Positions 34,445-44,436 of a stretch of DNA of 64,000 bases are shown piece after piece. A model generated the notes under the pieces. That model made no database searches and was not told where the DNA came from. It saw only the letters and a list, made by a program, of their open reading frames with translations. Origin of the DNA: Chitinophaga sp. YR573 (GTDB lineage: Bacteria; Bacteroidota; Bacteroidia; Chitinophagales; Chitinophagaceae); assembly GCF_900110995.1 (NCBI RefSeq), contig NZ_FOJF01000001.1, forward strand, positions 2,001,199-2,065,198. Direction: 5' to 3'. Position 1 is the first letter of the stretch; each line of letters starts with the position of its first letter. The position numbers were made by a program, and so were the translations under genes.

Positions 34445-35536
34445 TTATTCCCTGGGAGTGTATATGATAAACGCAGTTCGACCATTATCGTTCCATACCT
34501 GAAGTGCGCCAGTCTCTCCTGCGTGTTTCACAGAAAGCCAGGCAAGATTACCTGCCCCTTCACCTGAAGTAAAACCTATGGGAAGACTGTAATCATAACC
34601 GGAAGGGGTGTTGGGGCTCCAAACAGATGTATAAATGAAAAAGCTTGTTGAGCCGTTATCATTCCATGCCTGTACAAATTGTGGGGCATTAGAAATGTTG
34701 CCTCTAACGGGAATTAAGCCTGTATTGCCGGCACCTTGCGTAGTCCGCCCTCTAAAATATTCTATGTAATGTCCACTTTCAAAATGATGGATAATGTAGC
34801 CAAGTCTACCGCCATCGTTCCAGCATTGTACGATCTCTGATATACCATCATTCTCAAAATCAGTAACGAAGAAACCTACTGCGCTAATACCATTGTTTAC
34901 TTGCGTGAAGTCAGAGAATAGTTCATAACCGGTGCCTGTAGAACGATAAACAATTATTCTAAGATTGTTATTATCGCCCAATATCTGTGCGATGTCTGTT
35001 TTACCATCACGATTTATATCAACTGGAAATAAGCCTGCGGAATTAGCTGTTGTCGGCATAACGGCTTCCCAGGTTTTTACGAAGCCTGTACCAGTAGATC
35101 TGAGGACATTTAAAGCCATGTTGTTATTGGCATTCCAGCATTGGATAAGGTCTGCTCTACCGTCTCCGTCATAGTCGCCGGCTACGAAACCTATAGAAAC
35201 GGCACCAGCGTCGTCAAGGTTAGTTGTTTGGTTGCAAATAGAAGTAGGCTGACCGGGGCTGGCCAGGTTGTGTACATAGATTCCAAGCAGCCCATTATTA
35301 TTATATGGCTGAAAAACGTCTGTGTGACCATCTCCGTTAAAGTCGCCGGCGTAAAACCCCAGGTTGTTGCTGACCGTAAAGTTGGATGTCTGTTTGTAAG
35401 TTTTAGGCATAGATGCAGCCAACGTACCTACAGTAGAGGCTATGCCATTGTTTTTAATGCGGGAATCTGCTTCTTTTTTACAGCTGAATAGTACTGCTGA
35501 TAAACAGAGCAATGTTAAACAATTGAATGTTTTCAT
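34445..35536 (-). CDS. FG-GAP/VCBS repeat lipoprotein
   Basis: 363-residue lipoprotein; lipobox cysteine at about residue 19 (VLFSC). The mature part is a run of about six FG-GAP/VCBS-type repeats, each with a calcium-binding DxDxDG-like loop: GDFNGDGHTDVFQ, GDYDGDGRADLIQ, VDINRDGKTDIAQ, TDFENDGISEIVQ and two weaker ones. These fold into an integrin-like beta-propeller, usually for surface adhesion or substrate binding. The repeats carry the pattern ..QxWN(D/A)(N/G)G.. characteristic of Bacteroidota/Actinobacteria versions. It lies alone in the island; the function is not known. Confidence 0.75.
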   Translation of the reverse strand: MKTFNCLTLLCLSAVLFSCKKEADSRIKNNGIASTVGTLAASMPKTYKQTSNFTVSNNLGFYAGDFNGDGHTDVFQPYNNNGLLGIYVHNLASPGQPTSICNQTTNLDDAGAVSIGFVAGDYDGDGRADLIQCWNANNNMALNVLRSTGTGFVKTWEAVMPTTANSAGLFPVDINRDGKTDIAQILGDNNNLRIIVYRSTGTGYELFSDFTQVNNGISAVGFFVTDFENDGISEIVQCWNDGGRLGYIIHHFESGHYIEYFRGRTTQGAGNTGLIPVRGNISNAPQFVQAWNDNGSTSFFIYTSVWSPNTPSGYDYSLPIGFTSGEGAGNLAWLSVKHAGETGALQVWNDNGRTAFIIYTPRE

Positions 35537-35828
35537 GTTTGGGAATTGGAAGTGTTTAAGTTGGGAATTTGGGTTATAGGATAATGTTAGATATGTGTAT
35601 TCAGATTAACGGCCTAAAAATAGGAAAAATAGAAATACAAAGTTTTTTCCGTGGTATAACATCGTTTTGAATAATCTTAAATTTATCAGGATGTGGTTTA
35701 GAATGTGTATATGAAATAAAGAAATGATTACTAATAGTTAATGAATATGATAGGCCCCTTTTTCGTTTTTAGAGGGATACCTGGGGCTGCAGATTTAAAT
35801 GGGAATAATTAAGAATGATTATGCCTGA

Positions 35829-36359
35829 TTATTCCCCTTTTTGTTTAGAAGTAATTAACAACCTGCCTGTCTTTTTTTCTAAGGTAAAGGGGCGCCAACC
35901 ACCTGGGGGATCCCATTCTCCTTCTCCATAAATATTATCTTCATCAAACCTATTTATGATTACGCCATCAATCCCAAGATTACTGTTTTCCCATAAAATC
36001 TTCCCTTTTAATTCAATACAATAAAGGCCATTGGCATCGGCAACATAGCAAAGATTATTTTCAACATAAAGATGCCCAAAATATCCTCCCATTTCCATTC
36101 TAAGTACATTCATTCTGTTCAATAAGTCAAACACGTAAAAATAATTTTCATGTCCTACTATGAGAAAATTACCTGTTATCTGTGCTTGTTTAAATGGGCT
36201 ACAATGAAAAGTATATTTTATTTTAAATACAGATATATTGCCGCCATTCACAATTATTAAATATTCTTCCTGGTTAAGATTAAAAGAATCGGGGCCGGAA
36301 ATTAATATTGGATCCAAATTCAGATCATTCGGGATAGTGTATGAAAAAGAGAAATCCAT
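35829..36359 (-). CDS. Hypothetical protein with beta-propeller-like strands
   Basis: 176 residues without signal peptide. Repeated short beta strands (FLIVGHENYFYVFDLLNRM, YFGHLYVENNLCYVADANGLYCIELKG, WENSNLGIDGVIINRFDEDNIYGEGEWDPPGG-type region) resemble blades of a WD/PQQ-like propeller. The end segment with GEWDPPGGWRPFTLEKKTGR is shared by small cytosolic proteins often found near contact-dependent toxins as immunity-like genes, but no toxin partner is seen here. It is 63 bp downstream of the HipT-like gene on the same strand. Role unknown. Confidence 0.55.
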   Translation of the reverse strand: MDFSFSYTIPNDLNLDPILISGPDSFNLNQEEYLIIVNGGNISVFKIKYTFHCSPFKQAQITGNFLIVGHENYFYVFDLLNRMNVLRMEMGGYFGHLYVENNLCYVADANGLYCIELKGKILWENSNLGIDGVIINRFDEDNIYGEGEWDPPGGWRPFTLEKKTGRLLITSKQKGE

Positions 36360-36422
36360 TGTACGAGTTTGTATAACAAATGATTATTTCAAAATTTTTC
36401 AGTCTCTGAATCTGCGTTACCC

Positions 36423-37361
36423 TTATCCAAATATTCTCTGCTTTTTATTCCATATCTCCCAATAATCTTCTTTTGCTTTAGCATTTAAAAAGGAAGCATT
36501 TATCAGTTTAAGTACTTCTGTATTGTAAGACTTAAACTTCTGGTAAACATTAGATCTTACTTTTTCCGGAATATTTAACAGAATACCAAGAGCCTCAAAA
36601 TCTCTTAGTTTAATATTCTTCTTTTTCCCGCTAAGCAATAACGCCAATTCTTCCTGATCTTTTGGAAATACAAGGTTTACATTCAATAGATCGTAAGCAG
36701 GGCTCAATGCAATCCTATTTTCAAGATGCAACAGGGAGAAGTTTTTAAGGTGCATATCATTATTTCCAGTTAGATAACAGAAAAGGAGTAGCTCAAAATA
36801 TTTTAGCACATCAAGTCCGGAATTTGTACAATATGTCAGAATTAATTTACCAGCTTTTTCATAAGATCCTTTGTACTTATTCTCTGTTGGGAACTCAGAT
36901 AGTTGACAGAAGTCTTCAACGTGAATCTTTTTTCCATTTATCCTATCAAAACGCCTGGCAATGTAAACAAGGCTTCCGTCGGTAGCCCTGAGCAGTGTAT
37001 GATCACAAACAGCAATGCCAAATATTTCTGCCAGGTGCATTGTAAGGTCTTCAGTTTCCGGCATAGCGGTAAATTCTTCATGCTGAGGCTTCAATATGTA
37101 TTCTCCCCATAATCCTACGATTGTAAGTCTCCCATTCCCCTTATTTTTCTCCAGCATAATAGACAACTTAGGCTGAACTCCTGTTATTGCTATATGCTGG
37201 CTAATCGTCTTTTCTGCCAGGTCTTTTAATAGTTGTCTATCCATCTTCAGCTCAGGCATTATTTCAGTATCAAAGAATCGTTTTGAACACCTGGTATGGT
37301 ATTCCTCATTTCCAGCATCCTTATAGCAGAATAAACAATTGGGCATATTATTCAGTTTCAT
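36423..37361 (-). CDS. hipT: HipA/HipT-type serine-threonine kinase toxin
   Basis: 312 residues. An N-terminal zinc-knuckle-like C9-x2-C12...H22-x2-C25 is followed by a HipA C-terminal kinase domain: glycine-rich loop ITGVQPK (59-65), catalytic GNNDMHLKN (199-207, base D202) and metal-binding SPAYDLLN (220-227). The N-subdomain-1 usually fused to HipA is instead encoded by the preceding small gene, which overlaps this one by 14 bp, giving the split architecture of HipBST. Such kinases phosphorylate aminoacyl-tRNA synthetases. The serines used for autophosphorylation in known HipT (SIS) read A58-I59-T60 here. A later ATG at 37346 is possible. Confidence 0.82.
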   Translation of the reverse strand: MKLNNMPNCLFCYKDAGNEEYHTRCSKRFFDTEIMPELKMDRQLLKDLAEKTISQHIAITGVQPKLSIMLEKNKGNGRLTIVGLWGEYILKPQHEEFTAMPETEDLTMHLAEIFGIAVCDHTLLRATDGSLVYIARRFDRINGKKIHVEDFCQLSEFPTENKYKGSYEKAGKLILTYCTNSGLDVLKYFELLLFCYLTGNNDMHLKNFSLLHLENRIALSPAYDLLNVNLVFPKDQEELALLLSGKKKNIKLRDFEALGILLNIPEKVRSNVYQKFKSYNTEVLKLINASFLNAKAKEDYWEIWNKKQRIFG

Positions 37362-37677
37362 TTTCAGGTACTACACTTACCGCACCAATGGCATCCTGGC
37401 AGGTAAGTAATAATAATTCAAAGCGATCATTACCTTTAACTTTCCAGTGATCTTTGGCTATATTTAATAGCCAGCCTTCAGGAATTAATCCATCAAAAAA
37501 GGCAAACAGCGTGAAACTATGGAATGCTTCCTTTCTTAATGGCATAGTCAGACTTATGGGTTTTGCAGATTCATCAGCTAAGTAATCTTTATGGTAGACA
37601 AATTGATAACCTGCATCGGATTCTATAATGAAACCGGCAAGTACGCTACCATAATATACTTTTCCTGTTTTACTCAT
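37348..37677 (-). CDS. hipS: HipS-like protein (separate HipA N-subdomain 1)
   Basis: 109 residues from MSKTGKVYYG (37677). The frame opens 13 codons earlier, but this ATG overlaps the end of the HTH gene in the usual way for coupled translation. The sequence is the HipA N-terminal domain: GKVYYGSVLAGFI, YLADESAKPISLTMPLR and FFDGLIPEGWLLN. In E. coli O127 HipBST the equivalent HipS, not HipB, is the antitoxin that blocks HipT. The gene overlaps the HTH gene upstream and the kinase gene downstream, so the three are one operon. Confidence 0.82.
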   Translation of the reverse strand: MSKTGKVYYGSVLAGFIIESDAGYQFVYHKDYLADESAKPISLTMPLRKEAFHSFTLFAFFDGLIPEGWLLNIAKDHWKVKGNDRFELLLLTCQDAIGAVSVVPENETE

Positions 37678-37879
37678 GATTCCTTGATTTAGGCGCTGGT
37701 ATGAGTTCCATTCCAAATAAGGTCAGCAACTGATTGACCTTGTCCATACGCATGGATGTTTTGCCCTGCTCAATTTCCCGGATAAGGCGTAATCCCAGGC
37801 CTGACTTCAAAGAAAGCCCCTCCTGCGTCAAGCCGTTCTCTTTTCGCTTAGCCTTAATAGTTTTTGACAAAAGGGTCAT
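37670..37879 (-). CDS. hipB: HipB-like XRE-family repressor
   Basis: 69 residues, a single XRE helix-turn-helix (IKAKRKENGLTQEGLSLKSG, then LRLIREIEQGKT). It lacks the C-terminal strand extension of E. coli HipB. It is the first gene of the hipB-hipS-hipT-like operon and should repress it through the three inverted repeats just upstream. The stop overlaps the hipS start. In HipBST systems HipB mainly increases the effect of HipS and provides DNA binding. Confidence 0.85.
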   Translation of the reverse strand: MTLLSKTIKAKRKENGLTQEGLSLKSGLGLRLIREIEQGKTSMRMDKVNQLLTLFGMELIPAPKSRNHE

Positions 37880-37880
37880 T

Positions 37881-37980
37881 TTATACCTTTTAGGGTATAA
37901 AAATACGGAATTATTTCATTTTATACCTTTTAGGGTATAAAATGACTGTAAATATTGTGATTATACCCCAAAGGGTATAA
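37881..37980. promoter_or_regulatory. Three phased operators upstream of hipB
   Basis: Three 20-bp palindromes begin at 37881, 37921 and 37961, exactly 40 bp apart. The first two are identical (TTATACC-tttta-GGGTATAA type); the third is TTATACCC-caaa-GGGTATAA. The proximal one starts 1 bp before the hipB ATG. Spacing of about four helical turns would place bound HipB dimers on one face of the DNA. Confidence 0.8.
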
Positions 37981-38041
37981 TCAGGAAAAAAATGGCACCT
38001 CTTCCCCCTCCTTACCTCCTTGCTGAAGTATTCCGTAATGA

Positions 38042-38071
38042 AAAAAGTAGCCGGATAATCCGGCTACTTTT
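38042..38071. terminator. Terminator downstream of the SMP-30-like gene
   Basis: AAAGTAGCCGGAT / ATCCGGCTACTTT stem with flanking A and T runs; serves the minus-strand operon. Confidence 0.8.
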
Positions 38072-38106
38072 AGTTTATTCATGATAGTTAGGTTGACCAG
38101 CTAAAT

Positions 38107-38910
38107 TTAATTTACCTTATAAGCGATGATGCGATTGGTACTGAATGATGGAACATACAGTGTTTTAGTTTTCCCATCGTAACTGATATCATTGGCCATT
38201 ATTCGATTGGCACGTGTATCTAATAGAACCTGCTTTGTCCCATCAGCCTTCACGTAATATAAAATACCCGTGTAATTACTTAGAATGAACTCGTCTTTAG
38301 CTATCATCACTATACCGTCAAGACCGTTTTCAAAGCCATCTGCAATTTTTGTAATTTCCTTATTGGCATTTACTCTTTCGAAGATCGCTGAACCTACCAC
38401 GTACAAATCATCACCAACTGTCAACAACCCATTTGCCCCCGGTATACCTTCGAGATATAGCAGAGGTTTATCATCTTCTATCCGGTAGACTTTACCTGTA
38501 CGCGTATCGCTTACATACACTATTCCTTTTGAATCTATTGCCAGATCATTTAACATCACTGCGCCTTCAATCGGTATGCGTTTAATGATTGATCCTTTAG
38601 TAAAATCAATAACAGCTATGGCTGATGTTTCAGCGGTGTAAAATAATCCGTTGTAAATGGCCGATCCCTTGTTGGATTTGAGACCACTTAACAATTCACT
38701 TTTAATGATCTTTCCGGAAAGGTCCAATTGTACAACACTACCGGAATTCATACTTGAAATATAAAGCGACCTGGACTTTGCGTCAAATAGAGCCGATTCA
38801 GGTCCTTTCAATGTGAGCGAATCAGATTCCCATAATTTTTCTAAACGGGGTTGCGCCATCATTGGCAGACCGATAGACAACAAGACAATGGATAGTAATA
38901 GCTCTTTCAT
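38107..38910 (-). CDS. SMP-30/gluconolactonase-like periplasmic beta-propeller
   Basis: 267 residues with a signal peptide cleaved near MMAQ (about residue 19). The mature part is a six-bladed propeller of the SMP-30/gluconolactonase/strictosidine-synthase-like type: ESALFDAKSRSLYISSMNSG, LNDLAIDSKGIVYVSDTRTG, GANGLLTVGDDLYVVGS, ENGLDGIVMIAKDEFILSN, ANDISYDGKTKTLYVPSF. Conserved Asn and Asp positions of the metal site are present, so a lactonase activity is possible. It is the last gene of the AraC-linked cassette, 4 bp after the Tat-type aldo/keto reductase. Confidence 0.78.
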   Translation of the reverse strand: MKELLLSIVLLSIGLPMMAQPRLEKLWESDSLTLKGPESALFDAKSRSLYISSMNSGSVVQLDLSGKIIKSELLSGLKSNKGSAIYNGLFYTAETSAIAVIDFTKGSIIKRIPIEGAVMLNDLAIDSKGIVYVSDTRTGKVYRIEDDKPLLYLEGIPGANGLLTVGDDLYVVGSAIFERVNANKEITKIADGFENGLDGIVMIAKDEFILSNYTGILYYVKADGTKQVLLDTRANRIMANDISYDGKTKTLYVPSFSTNRIIAYKVN

Positions 38911-38914
38911 ATCA

Positions 38915-40048
<1,134 letters not shown>

Positions 40049-40061
40049 TCTATCGATTTTA

Positions 40062-40562
40062 TTAGTGTTGCTGGTTAGTATTGTTATTGGTCATTTTAAC
40101 TGGCCTGAGCAATTGCGAGAAGGTAAGAGAACCCATTTTCCATTTACCTTCTTCTTTAACGTAAACCTCTGTCACCATAAAAGAATGTACTACTTCATTG
40201 CCACCTACCACTGCCAGCAAATCGATATCGTTTAACAGGATGGCGGTATTACCAAAGATATTTACCGAGGCCCCATACACTGCAGCTTTCTTGTACCAGA
40301 TCATACCGCCCTTAATGGTATTCAGCTCCTGAGTTTTACCCCAGCTACCTCCCATGTGAACGAAAACGCATTTATCAGTAAACAGGCTTTTCAGCGTATC
40401 GACGTTTTTGTCGGCCATCCATGTCCATTTGTTCCTGGAAAGGTCGAGGATTTCCTGTTCCTGTTTGGTTGGTGTTGTTTCACTGTTTGGTAAATTCGCC
40501 TGGGCACGGCACAACGGGATGCCGAAGACCAACAAAACAATGGCTATAAGTATTTTTCTCAT
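40062..40562 (-). CDS. NTF2-like (DUF4440) secreted protein
   Basis: 166 residues from MRKILIAIVLL (40562), which gives a signal peptide cleaved near CRAQ (about residue 20); the longer frame upstream has no such signal. The mature protein is a single cone-shaped NTF2-like domain of DUF4440 type: EQEILDLSRNKWTWMADKNVDTLKSLF, FVHMGGSWGKTQEL, and WKMGSLTFSQL. These domains bind small hydrophobic ligands or act as isomerases. It sits between the two aldo/keto reductase genes in the same operon. Confidence 0.8.
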   Translation of the reverse strand: MRKILIAIVLLVFGIPLCRAQANLPNSETTPTKQEQEILDLSRNKWTWMADKNVDTLKSLFTDKCVFVHMGGSWGKTQELNTIKGGMIWYKKAAVYGASVNIFGNTAILLNDIDLLAVVGGNEVVHSFMVTEVYVKEEGKWKMGSLTFSQLLRPVKMTNNNTNQQH

Positions 40563-40678
40563 GCTCGTACATTTAAGGTTTATAATTAATAACCAAAGCT
40601 TAGTCCCATATAACCAAAACCCGGCGCAGACACTTGCAGACAACTTTTTCTTAATTGTCTTTTTCCCATGTTTTAATT

Positions 40679-41539
<861 letters not shown>

Positions 41540-41685
41540 TTATTCTACAGCACAAAGGTCATACCTTATGCTTCAAAAAATAGGATACAGATTCCGGAAT
41601 GTTGTACCATTTTTACTGATACAGTTTGTAGCCATAAGCTTCTGAAGGATAAAGTGCTAAATTTGATTGACAGAAAATTTAGCAT

Positions 41686-42582
41686 ATGGAGAAGATGCTT
41701 CGGTTCAACACAATCAGCGACTACAACGCCTTTAACAACAATGCAACCAAACACCCGCTGGTGAGCGTGGTGGATTTCACAAAGGCAGCTCCGCGCCAGG
41801 GCCATAAAATGTATTTCGGCTTTTATACGATCTTTTTGAAAGATGTGAAATGCGGGGATATGATGTATGGCAGGCATACCTACGATTATCAGGAAGGCAC
41901 ACTCGTATTTATGGCACCCGGACAGGTAGCAGGTGTAAACAGTAATGGTGAATTCTATCAACCTAAAGGTCACGGTCTGGTTTTCCACGCAGATCTGATT
42001 CACGGTACCTCTTTGGGCAAACGTATTGCGGACTATAGCTTTTTCGGCTATCAGTCAAATGAAGCGCTGCATTTATCCGAAAAAGAGCGCAATACAATAT
42101 TGGACTGTTTGAACAAGATTGATGATGAACTGGAGCAGTCCATCGATAAACACAGCAAGCGGCTAATCGTGGCCAATATCGAACTTCTGCTGGAATATTG
42201 CGTGCGTTTCTACGAAAGGCAGTTTATCACCCGCGACCATGTAAATCTCGGGATGCTCGAAAAATTTGAGGAGATACTCAACAATTACTTTGAAACTGAC
42301 AAACCGCAAACCATTGGTCTGCCGTCGGTAGCCTATTTCGCTGAAGAACTTCATCTTTCAGCTAATTATTTTGGTGACTTGGTAAAAAAGGAAACCGGAA
42401 AAACCGCTTCTGAATATATCCAGTCAAAACTAATCGATATTGCTAAAGAGAGGATTTTTGATACAGACAAGACGGTCAGTCAGATCGCATATGATCTTGG
42501 TTTTAAATATCCGCAACATTTTGCCAGGCTATTCAAACAAAAGGTAGGGAAGTCGCCGCTGGAATATCGCTCACTTAATTAA
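41686..42582 (+). CDS. AraC family transcriptional regulator
   Basis: 298 residues. Residues ~20-170 are a cupin-like sensor domain (MAPGQVAGVNSN, GHGLVFHADLIHGTSLGK); residues ~195-298 are the paired AraC helix-turn-helix (ELHLSANYFGDLVKKETGKT and VSQIAYDLGFKYPQHFARLF). It is divergent from the aldo/keto reductase cassette and most likely activates it. A 9-bp inverted repeat (GCTAAATTT / AAATTTAGC, 41656-41664 and 41675-41683) ends 2 bp before the start codon and contains a TAAATTTG -7-like box, so autoregulation or start-site occlusion is possible. It is the last gene before the right attachment repeat. Confidence 0.9.
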   Translation: MEKMLRFNTISDYNAFNNNATKHPLVSVVDFTKAAPRQGHKMYFGFYTIFLKDVKCGDMMYGRHTYDYQEGTLVFMAPGQVAGVNSNGEFYQPKGHGLVFHADLIHGTSLGKRIADYSFFGYQSNEALHLSEKERNTILDCLNKIDDELEQSIDKHSKRLIVANIELLLEYCVRFYERQFITRDHVNLGMLEKFEEILNNYFETDKPQTIGLPSVAYFAEELHLSANYFGDLVKKETGKTASEYIQSKLIDIAKERIFDTDKTVSQIAYDLGFKYPQHFARLFKQKVGKSPLEYRSLN

Positions 42583-42622
42583 ACTTTTTCGTATTCAAGA
42601 TTTGCGTTGACTGCTTTAACAA

Positions 42623-42642
42623 TCGAATCCCTTCCTTTCCGC
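42623..42642 (+). repeat. Right attachment-site repeat (attR candidate)
   Basis: Exact 20-bp copy of the tRNA-Ser 3' end (31522-31541), with no other part of a tRNA around it. Confidence 0.7.
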
Positions 42643-42644
42643 TT

Positions 42645-42683
42645 AAAAGGGACAAATCATCAAAAGATAATTTGTCCCTTTTT
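42645..42683 (+). terminator. Terminator next to the right attachment repeat
   Basis: AAAAGGGACAAAT / ATTTGTCCCTTTT stem, then T. It may be the original terminator of tRNA-Ser before island insertion. Confidence 0.7.
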
Positions 42684-42771
42684 CTTTGTCTGATAGTTCC
42701 TTAAAAGTTTAGAATGGCCAGTAATTAATAAAATAGCTGCTAAGCAGCCCTTAAACTGCATTCAGGCAGCA

Positions 42772-42819
42772 GGTTAACAGGAGTTAGACAGGTTTATACC
42801 CAACTAACCCCTGTTAACC
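42772..42819. terminator. Inverted repeat downstream of the MocR-type gene
   Basis: GGTTAACAGGAGTTAG pairs with CTAACCCCTGTTAACC (42772-42787, 42804-42819) with one bulge; loop 16 nt. No strong T tract. Confidence 0.4.
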
Positions 42820-42876
42820 ACCTGTTGAACTCCTGCTTAGCCTATATGACTCCCCTAAGACACTCCTAATTTGTAT

Positions 42877-44355
42877 TTAACCTAAGACATCTGATATCGC
42901 TCTTTTCAAAATATCAACAGCTTCCTGTAATTCTGTTGTATTCAACGATGCAAAACCCAGTCGTATAGCATTGTTCTTATAGTTTTTATCATAATAATAA
43001 TCTGTTCCGTCACTAATTACCAATCCTAATTCAGCCGCTCTTTTAGCCACTTTAACAGGATCAAGTATATCGATGTATTGTATCCATACAGCAAATCCAC
43101 CGTCCGGAATACGGAAAGAGATATACTCGCTTAAGTGTTGCTGTAAGAGATTACAAAGGATATCACGTCTCTCATGATACAACTTATTCGCTTTTTTGAG
43201 ATGACGTCCTATATCTCCGTTCTTTAATAAATTGGCTAACGCCTCTTCCAATAATTGCTCACCCTGACGATCAATTAATTTCCGGAGCCTGGTAGCTTGT
43301 ATAAGAAAGTTTTCAGGGGCTACCATAAACCCAATCCGGATACCAGGTGCAATGGTCTTACAAAAGGAGCCGATATAAACAACACTTCCATAATAATCAG
43401 CACTTGCCAGCGGTAATATAGGACTGCTGGAATAATGGAAATCGTAGTCATAATCATCTTCAATAATAGCAAAGCCATACTTGTGTGCCAGTTCCAGTAA
43501 GCGCATCCGACGCTCAGAACTAAGCGTAACAGTTGTAGGAGTATGATGATGAGGGATCACATATACCAACCTTACCTTTTTCCGTTTACAGATCTTTTCT
43601 ATTTCATCCAGATTGATCCCCTGATCATCTACAGATACCAGTTGCAGCTTAGCACCCGCATGTTCAAATACTTTGTTGGCACCGGAATATCCGGGGTCTG
43701 CGACAATCACAATATCATTTTTGGTAATCAGTACCTGACTGGTCAGATAAATAGCCATCTGAACACCTTTGGTGATCAGGATATCATCAGGAGAAGCCCT
43801 TATACCACGCGTTTCAGCAAGGAAACGTGACAGTTCATTTCGCAAAGCCTCAGAGCCCTGCTCCGGGCCATACATCAGGTATTTATGCGTAAAACGGTAG
43901 CTGGCAAACCGCCGGTATTCCCTTACCAGTAAATCCACCGGAGCAATACGCGTATCCGGAAATCCATCATTAAACACCAGGTTTCTACCAGGCATTTTTA
44001 CAAACTGATCAGCCTCAGTAATCCTGTTATCTACCACAAAATTTGTCTTGGCCGCCAGCCTGTTTTCACTTGCAGAAAGAGGTTGGGCTGTAACTTCCGG
44101 TAAGTTATTAGCCACAAAAATCCCCTTTCTGGGATATACTTCCACCCAGCTTTGCGCATACAATTCATCATACGCAGCAATAATAGTTTTCCGGTGCACC
44201 TGTAATGCTTTGGCAAGCACACGGCTTGCCGGCAATGCCTCTCCGGGCTTTAAATGACCCTGCCGGATATAAGCAATAATGCCATTGGCTACCTGTAAAT
44301 AAACGGATACCGCAAGCTGCTTATCTATAACTAACAAATTTTCAATGGGTGACAT
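42877..44355 (-). CDS. MocR/PdxR-type regulator (GntR HTH fused to aminotransferase)
   Basis: 492 residues. Residues ~10-80 are a GntR winged helix (YLQVANGIIAYIRQGHLKPGE then LPASRVLAKALQVHRKTIIAAYDEL). Residues ~115-490 are a fold-type I aminotransferase-like domain: GPEQGSEALRNELSRFL, EDDYDYDF with the PLP-nitrogen aspartate, and SFCKTIAPGIRIGF with the PLP lysine. MocR proteins sense PLP or amino compounds and activate a divergent gene. Here the divergent genes encode an AhpD-like protein and an MBL-fold protein; the 81-bp gap carries direct and inverted GGACTA repeats. Confidence 0.88.
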   Translation of the reverse strand: MSPIENLLVIDKQLAVSVYLQVANGIIAYIRQGHLKPGEALPASRVLAKALQVHRKTIIAAYDELYAQSWVEVYPRKGIFVANNLPEVTAQPLSASENRLAAKTNFVVDNRITEADQFVKMPGRNLVFNDGFPDTRIAPVDLLVREYRRFASYRFTHKYLMYGPEQGSEALRNELSRFLAETRGIRASPDDILITKGVQMAIYLTSQVLITKNDIVIVADPGYSGANKVFEHAGAKLQLVSVDDQGINLDEIEKICKRKKVRLVYVIPHHHTPTTVTLSSERRMRLLELAHKYGFAIIEDDYDYDFHYSSSPILPLASADYYGSVVYIGSFCKTIAPGIRIGFMVAPENFLIQATRLRKLIDRQGEQLLEEALANLLKNGDIGRHLKKANKLYHERRDILCNLLQQHLSEYISFRIPDGGFAVWIQYIDILDPVKVAKRAAELGLVISDGTDYYYDKNYKNNAIRLGFASLNTTELQEAVDILKRAISDVLG

Positions 44356-44358
44356 GCT

Positions 44359-44417
44359 GGACTACCTTATTTAGTTGATCAGGACTACTAACATAGTCCA
44401 AAGGTATCATACTTTTG
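44359..44417. promoter_or_regulatory. MocR-type operator and promoter of the AhpD-like gene
   Basis: GGACTAC occurs at 44359 and 44382 in direct orientation, and the second copy pairs with TAGTCC at 44394-44399. A -7 box TACTTTTG lies at 44410-44417 but no -33 element is present; the operator covers that position, as expected for a promoter that needs its activator. Confidence 0.5.
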
Positions 44418-44436
44418 GTCTTGAAAACACGTACAC

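Noticed and set aside
37861..37980. The 40-bp spaced repeats upstream of hipB as a CRISPR array
   Set aside because: The repeats are palindromic operators, only three in number, and the spacers show no array features.
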